Part shown: positions 8,816 through 16,135 of the stretch, in pieces
How positions within the stretch are numbered: position 1 is the stretch's first letter
Layout of the letters: every line of letters begins with the position of its first letter
Source: Peptococcaceae bacterium
GTDB lineage: Bacteria; Bacillota; Desulfitobacteriia; Desulfitobacteriales; Syntrophobotulaceae
Reading direction: 5' to 3'
DNA length: 34,836 nt
Assembly: GCA_009783315.1 (NCBI GenBank)
Contig: WRHI01000023.1
Location: 1 to 34,836 of the forward strand
Notes under the pieces: generated by a model
Databases searched by the model: none
What the model saw: the letters and a program-made list of their open reading frames with translations, nothing else
What the model was told of the DNA's origin: nothing
Program-made: the position numbers and the translations under genes

Positions 8816-9896
8816 AGCGGCGCAAAGCGGTGCCCTGCGGCACCCTATATCGATACCAAATCCCGCAACTGCCTTCTCCGGAAACCATGCAAGGACCCTT
8901 GGGATTCAACGGCGTACATACACTGCCAAACCAAGGGCATTCATCGGGTGCTACCCGGCCGACAACAACCTGAGCGCAACGACAAGCCGGATTCTCCGGC
9001 GTCGTATCCTCAATGCCGAAAGACCCCCCGTCAAACTCCCTCAGCTCCTCCTTCAGATAGAACCCGGACTCCTCAATCGACCCCAACCCGCGCCAAGCCG
9101 CAACACCCGGTTCAAAACAGCTGTCGATGACAGCCTGTGCCTTCAAATTCCCCTCGGCCTTAACAGCCTCCGGATAAAAATTATGCACCTCGGCCCTTTT
9201 GCCCCGACACTGACGCATCAAATCAAAGATAGCCACGAGGATCTGTTCGCCATGGAACCCCGCCACAGTAAAAGGTCTGTGATACTTCTCGGCCAAAGGA
9301 ATATAAACCTCCGATCCCAAAATAGCACTAACATGACCCGGTGCAAGGTACCCTGAAATATCCGTTTCATTCCGGCAAATAAAATGAAGGGCCGGTATAA
9401 GTCTTTTCAAAGCTGTCAGAAGCCGAATATTGGACAACCCCAGACGCCCGGCTTCCTGAACAAGCAACGCGTAGGAAGGAATCGTCGTCTCAAACCCCAC
9501 CGCCGCCACCACAAAAGTCGTCTCGGGACTATTCCCCGCCATCGTCAGAACCTCATGAGGCGCGTAAATAATCTGCACCCGGGCCCCGTTTCCCTGAGCT
9601 TGTCCCAAAGACTCGCCCTCAGAACCGGGAACCTTCATCATATCGCCAAAAGACAACACAACACACCCCGGCCGGCGGGCCCAAGCCAGAGCCCGGTCAA
9701 TATAGACAGCCGGTGTCACACACACAGGACACCCCGGCCCGGAAATCAGGTGAATACTGTTGCCCAATAAATCCCGAATCCCATGCCGGAAAATACTCGA
9801 TGTATGCGTTCCGCAAATCTCCATAAATCGCAGCGGTTCACCTGAATAACCCCCCAGCTCCGCCACAATATCCCGAATCCTACTCTGATCAATCAT
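8814..9896 (-). CDS. hypD: Hydrogenase Fe-cyanide assembly protein HypD
   Basis: HypD is the iron-sulfur scaffold on which, with HypC, the Fe(CN)2CO unit of [NiFe] hydrogenase is built. The 360-residue protein shows the family motifs MEICGTHT, SGPGCPVCVTP, a GFETT segment and C-terminal cysteines around NPACRC and FGSVCTPLNPKGPCMVS. Its ATG overlaps the hypC stop by 4 bp, so the two are translationally coupled. The TAG stop at 8814-8816 is contributed by the border of the 163 bp hairpin element, so the last residues (TALRR) may not be the ancestral ending. Confidence 0.95.
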   Translation of the reverse strand: MIDQSRIRDIVAELGGYSGEPLRFMEICGTHTSSIFRHGIRDLLGNSIHLISGPGCPVCVTPAVYIDRALAWARRPGCVVLSFGDMMKVPGSEGESLGQAQGNGARVQIIYAPHEVLTMAGNSPETTFVVAAVGFETTIPSYALLVQEAGRLGLSNIRLLTALKRLIPALHFICRNETDISGYLAPGHVSAILGSEVYIPLAEKYHRPFTVAGFHGEQILVAIFDLMRQCRGKRAEVHNFYPEAVKAEGNLKAQAVIDSCFEPGVAAWRGLGSIEESGFYLKEELREFDGGSFGIEDTTPENPACRCAQVVVGRVAPDECPWFGSVCTPLNPKGPCMVSGEGSCGIWYRYRVPQGTALRR

Positions 9897-10201
9897 GATG
9901 GGGCGTCACCCTGAAACAAGGGAAACAGTGACTCGCGATCACTTTCGGGGTCATCGCCGGCGGAACTCTTCTCGTCCTCGGCGTAAGCCGCCTCAAGCTC
10001 CGCAAAAAGAGACATAAGATCCTGAGCAACATCTTGCTCAACCACTTCAATAGCACACCCGGCGTGAACGAGGACATAATCACCCGGTACGGCATCAACC
10101 GCACCCAACATCACGCTGATAGTATTCCCTTGGAAATCGACTTTCCCCACCAGACCGGTCACGTCGATCTCAAGCAATTTACCCGGCAAAGCGATACACA
10201 C
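9893..10201 (-). CDS. hypC: Hydrogenase maturation chaperone HypC
   Basis: A 102-residue protein starting MCIALPGKLLEI; the second-position cysteine is the residue that binds the iron ligand unit and the hydrogenase large subunit. The OB-fold part covers about residues 1-75 (VPGDYVLVHAGCAIEVV). It carries an acidic tail rich in D, E and S, making it longer than the usual 75-90 residues. It starts with GTG, with GAGG plus GG about 7 nt upstream, and overlaps hypD by 4 bp. A promoter lies directly upstream. Confidence 0.93.
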   Translation of the reverse strand: MCIALPGKLLEIDVTGLVGKVDFQGNTISVMLGAVDAVPGDYVLVHAGCAIEVVEQDVAQDLMSLFAELEAAYAEDEKSSAGDDPESDRESLFPLFQGDAPS

Positions 10202-10243
10202 GATTTTCCCACCTCAAAAATTGTTTATATTTTACTAAGGTTC

Positions 10244-10271
10244 ATAATACCACAATTGACGCCTTTTGCAA
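10244..10271 (-). promoter_or_regulatory. Probable promoter of hypCDE
   Basis: On the minus strand TTGCAA (10271-10266) and TATTAT (10249-10244) are 16 nt apart and precede the hypC GTG by about 43 nt. The -10 has a TG one base away from the extended position (TGTGG TATTAT). The downstream genes through hypE, and possibly the GT2 cluster, would be read from here. Confidence 0.5.
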
Positions 10272-10278
10272 AAGCCTT

Positions 10279-10998
10279 TTATTCAAGGATTTCGTCAAGA
10301 CCCGATTGCTTTAACCCTTCAATGCTCTCGCGCATGCTCCTCAATTCCTCGCCGGTATGCCCTTTCCAATCAAGAACTTCCCCCAGGACAAGCAAAGGTT
10401 TGTTGCTTCTGTATGATCTCGTTGGGTTGCCCGGAAATTTTTTGTCCGTCAGGTTCGGATCATCCTCAATGGATCCTGTCGGCTCCACACAATATATTCT
10501 CCCCGGTTCTTCCCCCAAGGCCAATTCCGCACCCCAGACAGCCGCGTCCAGGGTCGCCGTAAAGTACACATATTTTGCTTTCTTATGCTCTCCGAAGTTG
10601 GATGGATACCCCGGCTCCAAGAAATCTCCAGCCTTCAACGACGCCTTCGTCCCATGATAGAAAGGGCCTGCCTCATCAGTCTCCTCAAGGATTGGCCAAC
10701 CAACAAACTCTTCGAATTCTTTGAAAAACTGTTTTACAACCGGCGGAGGAAATTTCGAAGTCACAATAGCGATATAGTTTGTTATAGACTCGTTATAATT
10801 GTTGCTGTTCCAGCTCTCCTTATTCTGAACATTCATGAGACATAATGTCAGAAATACCTCCTTATGTCTAAAGCTTCCCGGGCCATCTTCCAGAAAGCAG
10901 CCTTGGGTTCCCAAGAAACCCGCTATCTTTTTGGTATCCATAGAGTTGGCGATACCATCCGTTTCAATATGATAATATCCATAATAAGCAGATTCCAT
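10279..10998 (-). CDS. arr: Arr-type NAD-dependent rifamycin ADP-ribosyltransferase with N-terminal extension
   Basis: The C-terminal ~125 residues match rifampin ADP-ribosyltransferase (Arr): FYHGTKASLKAGDFLEPGY, YVYFTATLDAAVWGAELA, IYCVEPTGSIEDDPNLTDKKFPGNPT (in parts), and GEVLDWKGHT. Known members inactivate rifamycins by ADP-ribosylation. Classical Arr proteins are about 140 residues; here the protein has 239, with about 110 extra N-terminal residues (YGYYHIETDG..., then a segment ending VVKQFFKEFEEFVGWPILEE) that I do not recognise. GGGAG lies 4 nt before ATG. It is a single gene, separate from hypC. Resistance is a family-level expectation; a cellular ADP-ribosylation target is possible. 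Confidence 0.88.
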   Translation of the reverse strand: MESAYYGYYHIETDGIANSMDTKKIAGFLGTQGCFLEDGPGSFRHKEVFLTLCLMNVQNKESWNSNNYNESITNYIAIVTSKFPPPVVKQFFKEFEEFVGWPILEETDEAGPFYHGTKASLKAGDFLEPGYPSNFGEHKKAKYVYFTATLDAAVWGAELALGEEPGRIYCVEPTGSIEDDPNLTDKKFPGNPTRSYRSNKPLLVLGEVLDWKGHTGEELRSMRESIEGLKQSGLDEILE

Positions 10999-11177
10999 AG
11001 GACTCCCTCACCTCAAGCATAATCTGTCTAAGACTTCAGCCTCAGATGGCCTATTCACTAGAGACAAGGGTATCATAAAAATGTGTAGAATTCCACTCTT
11101 TTGTTAAGGGAAAGGATAGTCCAGCAATTGAGCGATCTGGCGGTAAGCATCAAACATCACGGTATTGTCAACCGCCC

Positions 11178-12464
11178 TCAAACCAGAACCCACTCCACCT
11201 CATGAGCCTCGCCGAGATTCGGCGGAACCATCTTACCCAGCAAGTCCTCAATCACCTTCTCCGGCACCCTCTCCCGACGGCTTCGGTTGCGCAAAAGCAG
11301 TGTCTCCCACGACGTTTCCAAGAAAACAATATGAACCGCCGCGTTATACCTCATCAGCACGTCAATAATGTTGCGCCGGAGCGCAAGGGTAACATTCGTT
11401 GCGTTCCACACAAAAGGCTGCCGGCCACGTAAATACCCCTTGGCCAATTCATAAGCGGCCCTGACAACACTGCCCTGGGATTCCTCAGGAGAAACACCCA
11501 TCTCTCGGCGCAACGCATCAAGGGATACCACAGGCCAATCAGAATATACCCTCTTGAGATATGAGTCCTTGCCGGTTCCCGGAAGCCCCGACAGGACAAC
11601 AACCGTTCCCCAAGTATCATCATACAGCTCCTGACCAAGAACCACATGACGTCCGGACAAATAGGCATAGCGGCTAAACGCAGACGGAAACATGATCGAC
11701 TGCGAGAAACATCCCGCTTCCTTGGAAATCTCCCGAAAAAAATCAAGATGATCCAGCCGCGCCGGCTCTTCTGATTGATGCTCGTCTTCCTTGGCACTCC
11801 GGCCCCTTATATCGGCCTCCACAAGAATGCCGAGAAGTTCGTTAGAAAAATCCGCCGCCAAAGCTCCGTGAGCCGCAATCCGAGCGACCACACGTTCAGG
11901 CTCCGGATTCCTGAAAAAATAAAACGGTATTGAATGATATCTAATCAAAGCACACACAGTCTCTCGAAACCGCCGGGCTTCATAGCCACCGCTCAGGCCA
12001 AAGTCCGTCCACATAATTTTTCTGGTCATTCTTTCGCCGACAGATGTATGATGGGGCGAAACAGGAATCCCATCTTCGAATCGGGTGCAAAGCGTTTTGC
12101 CAATATCATGAAGCAGCGCAGCGATAAAAACCTCCTCTTGTTTGTGCCGCTCAAGATCCTGCCATGCCTGCCCTCGTATCAGGCTTTCGCACACCATTCG
12201 CGTATGGTTCCAAACCGTGCCCTCGCCGTGCCACTGTGGATTCTGCGGGGTTTCGCTCATTTTTCGCAAATAGGGCTGCAATTCGCTCTGCAGGATCGTA
12301 TCCCAGTCAACAGCCTCAGCACCGGGCAGTGGTACCAGCCGGGTTATTATGTCATTCTGGATCGGTCCGTTGCTCCCGGACAGCCCACTCTGAGTCAGCC
12401 CATTACCCCGGGCCGGATCGTTATTCTGAGCCAGTCCGTTATTGCGAGTCCTTCCATCATTCAT
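11178..12464 (-). CDS. HD-Pnk: fused HD phosphohydrolase and P-loop polynucleotide kinase
   Basis: A 428-residue two-domain RNA/DNA end-healing enzyme. The N-terminal half is an HD domain: VWNHTRMVCE (H87), LLHDIGK (H119, D120), PHHTSVGE (H138, H139) and VEADIRGR. The C-terminal half is a kinase with P-loop GLPGTGKDS at about 293-301, the SLDALRREMG segment after it and an RNRSRRERVP lid. The same order occurs in the characterised Runella HD-Pnk, which removes 3' phosphate and phosphorylates 5' OH. I start at 12464, where ATGAATGA overlaps the ligase stop. Residues 2-37 are a low-complexity repeat (NGLAQNNDPARGNGLTQSG type) with no domain. The ligase upstream would seal the healed ends. Confidence 0.88.
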   Translation of the reverse strand: MNDGRTRNNGLAQNNDPARGNGLTQSGLSGSNGPIQNDIITRLVPLPGAEAVDWDTILQSELQPYLRKMSETPQNPQWHGEGTVWNHTRMVCESLIRGQAWQDLERHKQEEVFIAALLHDIGKTLCTRFEDGIPVSPHHTSVGERMTRKIMWTDFGLSGGYEARRFRETVCALIRYHSIPFYFFRNPEPERVVARIAAHGALAADFSNELLGILVEADIRGRSAKEDEHQSEEPARLDHLDFFREISKEAGCFSQSIMFPSAFSRYAYLSGRHVVLGQELYDDTWGTVVVLSGLPGTGKDSYLKRVYSDWPVVSLDALRREMGVSPEESQGSVVRAAYELAKGYLRGRQPFVWNATNVTLALRRNIIDVLMRYNAAVHIVFLETSWETLLLRNRSRRERVPEKVIEDLLGKMVPPNLGEAHEVEWVLV

Positions 12465-13305
12465 AATAAATCGTCCCCACCCCATCCGGCAGCACCGGCG
12501 CAAAGATCTGTTCCAGCGGATAAGCAAGCTGGTTGGGAACAATCGGCCTCATAAGCCAATGAGAATCAGAAGTCACAACCGTTTGCAGAAAAGCCCGACG
12601 GACATATTTCAGCCTCTTTATCACCCGGCCGCCGCGCTCCACCTTGATATACAAACCCTCCATCAGCATCGTTGGGTCAGTTTCGCCACACCTCATTGCC
12701 ACATTATCGCCCAACTTTAGACAAGACTCCCGAAGCCGCTCCAGATGCCCTTCATTGACAAAATTTGACGGCCCAATCATATCTGAAAGCTCCGCCAGAC
12801 TTTTGAAGGAAGCCTTCCTCAGAACCGGTACAGATACAACGGGCAGCCCTTCCAGCATGAGATGTCTGGATCCGGTATCGAGGAAAATGCCTTTCTCCCG
12901 GTCATAAATATCAAACTCCAAAAAATAGTGAGGGAGTCGATCATAAAACACCGTATGTTTCGCATACACCCACTCACCAAACATTATGTACCGCTTGCCC
13001 AAAGCAGGGTACAAAACATTCCGGTGCACGCCCGCCCACTGCTTCAATAGGTTAAAATGTTTTTCCCGATAGCCCCCACTCAGATAGTGCCCTCGGCTTT
13101 GCAACAGCAAAGACTCGTCCTCAGCGAAAGAAACGGCGCTATTGGCTCCGTCGCACTTTTCCTCAACAATGATTTGCTCGCCGGCGATATCGGCGAAAGG
13201 AACCATACTCAAATCCTCATCGCCTTTTTGGAAGCCCGATCCCTCAAGGTGATGGGTACGGGGATATTTTAGCAGGTCATATTGGCTCATAAAGACGTCA
13301 CTCAT
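12457..13305 (-). CDS. ATP-dependent RNA ligase
   Basis: A 282-residue nucleotidyltransferase-fold ligase. The N-terminal LKYPRTHHLEGSG segment is followed by motif I EEKCDGAN, with K50 as the expected AMP-accepting lysine, motif III-like YFLEFDIYD (127-134), motif IV MEGLYIKVE (214-222) and motif V RLKYVR (230-235). The protein should seal 3'-OH/5'-phosphate RNA ends. Size and lack of extra domains suit an RNA rather than a DNA repair ligase. ATG at 13305 has GAGG 9 nt upstream. It lies 24 bp after the methyltransferase and its stop overlaps the HD-Pnk start by 8 bp, implying one operon and coupled translation. Confidence 0.88.
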   Translation of the reverse strand: MSDVFMSQYDLLKYPRTHHLEGSGFQKGDEDLSMVPFADIAGEQIIVEEKCDGANSAVSFAEDESLLLQSRGHYLSGGYREKHFNLLKQWAGVHRNVLYPALGKRYIMFGEWVYAKHTVFYDRLPHYFLEFDIYDREKGIFLDTGSRHLMLEGLPVVSVPVLRKASFKSLAELSDMIGPSNFVNEGHLERLRESCLKLGDNVAMRCGETDPTMLMEGLYIKVERGGRVIKRLKYVRRAFLQTVVTSDSHWLMRPIVPNQLAYPLEQIFAPVLPDGVGTIYYE

Positions 13306-13329
13306 TCAACATAACCTCACTTTCGAGAG

Positions 13330-14058
13330 TCAATGGGTTATCACCGCAATCAGAATCAAGTGCCCGGGCACGCCGTCAAAATGCAGCCGCGTGCAGCCCG
13401 CGCGCTTAAACATATCCGTCAGGATATCTTTGGTCAGCAAATGCCTGTGTTCAGGATTGTTGTCCGGAAGGGAAGGCACCGACACGGCGATATAATGTTT
13501 GGCAATTCGTACGGCTTGAACCACCGTCGCTGACGGATTAGGGATGTGTTCAAGGACTTCCAGCATTGTCACCACATCAAAGGATTTGTCCGCGATGGGC
13601 GGTGTGCGGATATCGGCTTCGATTGCACTGAGATTGGCAATGCCTCCCGCCTTAACGGTATTCAGCATGTCCACCCTGTAAGGCAAAATATCTATGCTCA
13701 GCACATTCAAATCAGGAAACGCATTCATGCAAGGCCACAAAAAGACGCCGCGTCCGCTGCCCACATCAAGCAAACGGGTCACATCTGGCTGGCTGCCGGC
13801 GCCAATTGATTTGAGAAACCCCAAAATGCGCCTCACTCTCGGCAAATCTTCGTTGGGCTTCTTAAAACGATGGAGCCTTAATCCAGCCGCCTTGCCCGCC
13901 GAGATAATGTCATTGTATTCTTCTTCGCTCAATTCTTCAAGGCTCTTCTCAAGAAGCATTTGCGCCAAAACAGGGCCTGTTCCATGAGATCGGCCTGCTT
14001 GCTTGATTGTTCCTCGGACAAACGCAGCAGCATATTTTGCGTAGTATATGGCACACAC
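13330..14058 (-). CDS. Class I SAM-dependent methyltransferase of the RNA repair cluster, 5' end probably frameshifted
   Basis: The body is a Rossmann-fold methyltransferase: LLDVGSGRGVFLWP (SAM loop, about 96-109), SIDILP, DIRTPPIADKSFDVV, then EVLEH (E167, E170, H171) and NPEHRH (H204, H206). An N-terminal helical region contains AGLRLHRFKK and LPRVRRILG. The E..EH plus downstream His pattern recalls the metal site of Hen1 RNA 3'-terminal 2'-O-methyltransferases but is also common in other families, so RNA methylation is an inference from context. The first ~33 residues in this frame look unnatural. A better N-terminus is open in another frame from a GTG at 14072, which overlaps the upstream TAG stop as TAGTG, and runs to FWRK; one extra A near 13960 would join it to MLLEKSLEELSEEEYN. 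Confidence 0.78.
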   Translation of the reverse strand: MCAIYYAKYAAAFVRGTIKQAGRSHGTGPVLAQMLLEKSLEELSEEEYNDIISAGKAAGLRLHRFKKPNEDLPRVRRILGFLKSIGAGSQPDVTRLLDVGSGRGVFLWPCMNAFPDLNVLSIDILPYRVDMLNTVKAGGIANLSAIEADIRTPPIADKSFDVVTMLEVLEHIPNPSATVVQAVRIAKHYIAVSVPSLPDNNPEHRHLLTKDILTDMFKRAGCTRLHFDGVPGHLILIAVITH

Positions 14059-14071
14059 TCCCCCACGTCCA

Positions 14072-14728
14072 CTATGGTGTCCAACGCTTCTTCTTCATTT
14101 CCAGAATCCGTTGCTCATACTCAGGTGTCTTGATGATCAGACCATTTTCATCCAGTGTGTACATATCCTGCTTTGTCTTTTTATGTGATACCGTCACACT
14201 TGATGAATACTCTCCGAATCCATCAGGATATTCATCTGGCATTTCGTTATACTGTTTTTCTAATTGCAATTGTGCTTCAACAAAACAACCATACCCATAT
14301 TTCTCCACTAAATAAGGCAATCCAAACCGAGATCTCAAAAGCCAATACTCCTTATAGTATGGTGTATTAATTGGGATTTTCATCAGAATCTCTGTGAACT
14401 TTTTCATCAGCGGAATTACTTCTTTTTCAGTAGTATAGGCGGAATAACCACGAATAGCTGTTAATCGCATATCCAAATAGCGTTCTTTTTTAAAAGCATA
14501 CAGGAAAAAATCTTTTAGGTCATAATGGAGACACCGTAAGACAAAGGCATCCAGAACTTGTTTTCGGCTGAAGATGTCTTTAGTGTGTTCATACAAGTCT
14601 TTGAAAAACATCATATCCTCTTCTGAAAACTCATCAAAGCGCATATGGGTCATGGCATTTTGATATTGCGGGTAATTCTCATACCTGCGTTTGCCAATAA
14701 ATTGTTTTGCTGTTTCAATGTTTGTCAT
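14072..14728 (-). CDS. Unrecognised protein upstream of the RNA repair genes
   Basis: A 218-residue soluble, largely alpha-helical protein that I do not recognise. Helix-like stretches such as FSEEDMMFFKDLYEH, VLDAFVLRCLHYDL and DMRLTAIRGYSAYTTEKEVIPLMKKF suggest HEAT-like packing. The C-terminus is charged (EMKKKRWTP). I start at 14728 (MTNIETAKQF), with AAAGGGG upstream; an earlier in-frame start at 14761 adds 11 residues. Base composition is clearly more A/T-rich than the ligase and kinase genes downstream, a sign of separate acquisition. Its TAG stop overlaps the proposed methyltransferase GTG, so the two may be translated together. No function is proposed. Confidence 0.65.
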   Translation of the reverse strand: MTNIETAKQFIGKRRYENYPQYQNAMTHMRFDEFSEEDMMFFKDLYEHTKDIFSRKQVLDAFVLRCLHYDLKDFFLYAFKKERYLDMRLTAIRGYSAYTTEKEVIPLMKKFTEILMKIPINTPYYKEYWLLRSRFGLPYLVEKYGYGCFVEAQLQLEKQYNEMPDEYPDGFGEYSSSVTVSHKKTKQDMYTLDENGLIIKTPEYEQRILEMKKKRWTP

Positions 14729-14831
14729 TTTGGTTGTACTACCCCTTTTTCTTCGAGACAATTACTTTATCATGCATGAGCACTGATGAAATTTTTCTCT
14801 GCATAGAGAGTGTTTTCAAATGTCAGGCTAA

Positions 14832-14915
14832 TCATCTTGTCACCTTTGAAACATGTGCCACCGCAGAAAGCAATCTTGTATGCTCTTTGTCTAATAATTC
14901 AATGGCATAATTCAT
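14832..14915 (-). CDS. Short ORF, 27 residues, strong ribosome site
   Basis: MNYAIELLDKEHTRLLSAVAHVSKVTR, read with GGAGGAAGGA about 9 nt before the ATG. It lies between YoeB and the unknown gene, 82 bp after the YoeB stop. The ribosome site and amphipathic helix argue for translation; length argues for caution. An open stretch just upstream (about 14920-14995, YRDEFEDVDNYGEAYGGR) also reads like a protein fragment, so this may be debris of a decayed gene. Confidence 0.35.
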   Translation of the reverse strand: MNYAIELLDKEHTRLLSAVAHVSKVTR

Positions 14916-14997
14916 AATAGTTTTATCCTTCCTCCATATGCCTCGCCATAATTATCAACATCCTCAAATTCATCTCTGTACTGTACCGTAAGGCGAA

Positions 14998-15258
14998 TTA
15001 ATCGTCGTAATGTGCTCTGCATTGGGCAATCTCAATTTGATTGTTTACAATCCGGTAAATTAAACGGTTGGCATCATCAATTCGTCTGCTCCAATATCCT
15101 TGTCGTTCATGCTTTAACGGTTCAGGTTTTCCAATACCATCAAAGGCATTATGGTCAATATCTTTCAAGAGCTGATTAATACGCCGCAAGGTTTTTCTGT
15201 CTTGTCCCTGCCAGTAAAGGTAATCCTCCCAAGCCTTATCAGACCATACCTTAACCAT
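14998..15258 (-). CDS. yoeB: YoeB-type mRNA interferase toxin
   Basis: An 86-residue RelE-superfamily toxin that cuts mRNA in the ribosome. With the start at 15258 (MVKVWSDKAWEDYLYW) the catalytic residues described for E. coli YoeB fall at identical numbers: E46 (GKPEPLK), R65 (DDANRLIYRI), H83 and Y84 (CRAHYDD). The toxin start overlaps the antitoxin stop by 8 bp, the usual coupling for this pair. Length matches the family (84-86). It looks intact. Confidence 0.93.
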   Translation of the reverse strand: MVKVWSDKAWEDYLYWQGQDRKTLRRINQLLKDIDHNAFDGIGKPEPLKHERQGYWSRRIDDANRLIYRIVNNQIEIAQCRAHYDD

Positions 15259-15520
15259 CATCAACCTCAATAAGCTCGCGCGCTGTTCCTTCGCCTGCCT
15301 CAAGCTGATCCATGGCCTCACGGAGCCGGGCTTGATTTTTTATACTATAAAACGGATCATCGCTTCCAGAAATCTCAAAGGGGATTCGCTTTTCGCGAAG
15401 AACAGCACGTGCAAACATGTTGACAGCTACCGTTGCATTCATGCCAACATCAGCACAGAAAGCATCAAACCGTCTTTTGATCTCTTCATCCATGCGGATA
15501 CTCAATGTTGTTTGTCCCAT
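15251..15520 (-). CDS. RelB/DinJ-family antitoxin
   Basis: An 89-residue antitoxin with an N-terminal ribbon-helix-helix DNA-binding part (TTLSIRMDEEIKRRFDAFCADVGMNATVAVNMF) and a C-terminal toxin-binding tail rich in acidic residues. I start at 15520, where GAGG lies 8 nt before ATG. It should neutralise the YoeB toxin encoded downstream and repress their common promoter, which has a palindrome next to it. RelB/DinJ antitoxins more often pair with RelE/YafQ, so the YoeB pairing is a mixed but known arrangement. Confidence 0.9.
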   Translation of the reverse strand: MGQTTLSIRMDEEIKRRFDAFCADVGMNATVAVNMFARAVLREKRIPFEISGSDDPFYSIKNQARLREAMDQLEAGEGTARELIEVDDG

Positions 15521-15535
15521 TAATATTACCTCTGT

Positions 15536-15580
15536 CATGTTTTATGCATACATGGTAACACGAAAGATATATATTGTCAA
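15536..15580 (-). promoter_or_regulatory. Promoter and likely operator of the toxin-antitoxin pair
   Basis: On the minus strand TTGACA (15580-15575) and TACCAT (15557-15552) are separated by 17 nt, a near-consensus sigma-A promoter about 32 nt before the antitoxin ATG. A 19-bp interrupted palindrome with CATGT/ACATG arms and a central ATGCAT covers 15536-15554, overlapping the -10, a fitting place for autorepression. Confidence 0.6.
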
Positions 15581-15588
15581 TCTTATAG

Positions 15589-15625
15589 GACAATCCGACA
15601 ATCCGACAATCCGGGACAATCCGGG
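15589..15625. repeat. Short tandem array of GACAATCC-type units
   Basis: Four to five copies of an 8-10 bp unit (GACAATCC, then GACAATCCGG) directly upstream of the toxin-antitoxin promoter. No gene is encoded here. Confidence 0.8.
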
Positions 15626-15819
15626 TGCTGACAGCAACACAGCGGTTCCGAAAAAAAATCGGAATCCGCCGCCCGCCGGAAACGTTAGTTAGTACAACCC
15701 AACTCTGTTCGTCAAAACAGTAAATTTATTTCATTGTTGCCCAACGCCGCCAACCAGCGAAAAAGAAAAACAGCGGCTCCGGAAGTCGGAACTGCCGCAT
15801 TATTAGATTTTGCGCCGTT

Positions 15820-15921
15820 TTAATAGGCTTTCTGTCCATTCACAACGTCCCTTTTATTCACTTCACTTTCGGAATACAGATAGATAAAGATATTCGTATC
15901 TAAAAATATCCTATCGCTCAT
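15820..15921 (-). pseudogene. Truncated PIN-domain toxin (VapC-like) remnant
   Basis: Directly after the AbrB-like gene, with its ATG inside that gene's last codons (AATGAGCGATAG), a frame reads MSDRIFLDTNIFIYLYSES and stops after 33 residues. FLDTNIFIYLYSES is the conserved first strand of PIN ribonucleases, with the first catalytic Asp. The remaining ~100 residues and other acidic residues are absent, so the toxin is broken. The coupling matches intact AbrB/PIN toxin-antitoxin operons. Confidence 0.8.
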
Positions 15922-16135
15922 TAGCTTCCTCCCGGCTGAATTTCCAGCCGCGAGTATCGAGTGTGGGCGGCAACGCCAGATCGCTTTTGCGTCTGACAGA
16001 GGTTTTCTCTTCTATCCAGTCTTGATGCAACTCCAGCACAATAACCTTCACATCTGATGTTATCCGATTTCTATATTCTTCGGGAATAGTAATTATTCCG
16101 TTTTCCGGTTTAGCTAAAAACTCATATGCTTGCAT
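15911..16135 (-). CDS. AbrB/SpoVT-like antitoxin of a broken PIN module
   Basis: A 74-residue protein: MQAYEFLAKPENGIITIPEEYRNRI resembles the swapped-hairpin AbrB DNA-binding fold (xGxIxIPxEYR), followed by KVIVLELHQDW and a polar tail that would bind a toxin. The start at 16135 has GAGGAGG 10 nt upstream; the longer frame to 16222 is not supported. It overlaps the start of the truncated PIN toxin by 11 bp. With the toxin lost, it may survive as an orphan regulator. Confidence 0.7.
   Translation of the reverse strand: MQAYEFLAKPENGIITIPEEYRNRITSDVKVIVLELHQDWIEEKTSVRRKSDLALPPTLDTRGWKFSREEANER

Noticed and set aside
11080-11177. C-terminal protein extension beyond the HD-Pnk stop (VDNTVMFDAYRQIAQLLDYP frame)
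   Set aside because: It would need a frameshift just before the stop, and the HD-Pnk already ends at a sensible place (EAHEVEWVLV); likely a chance open stretch.
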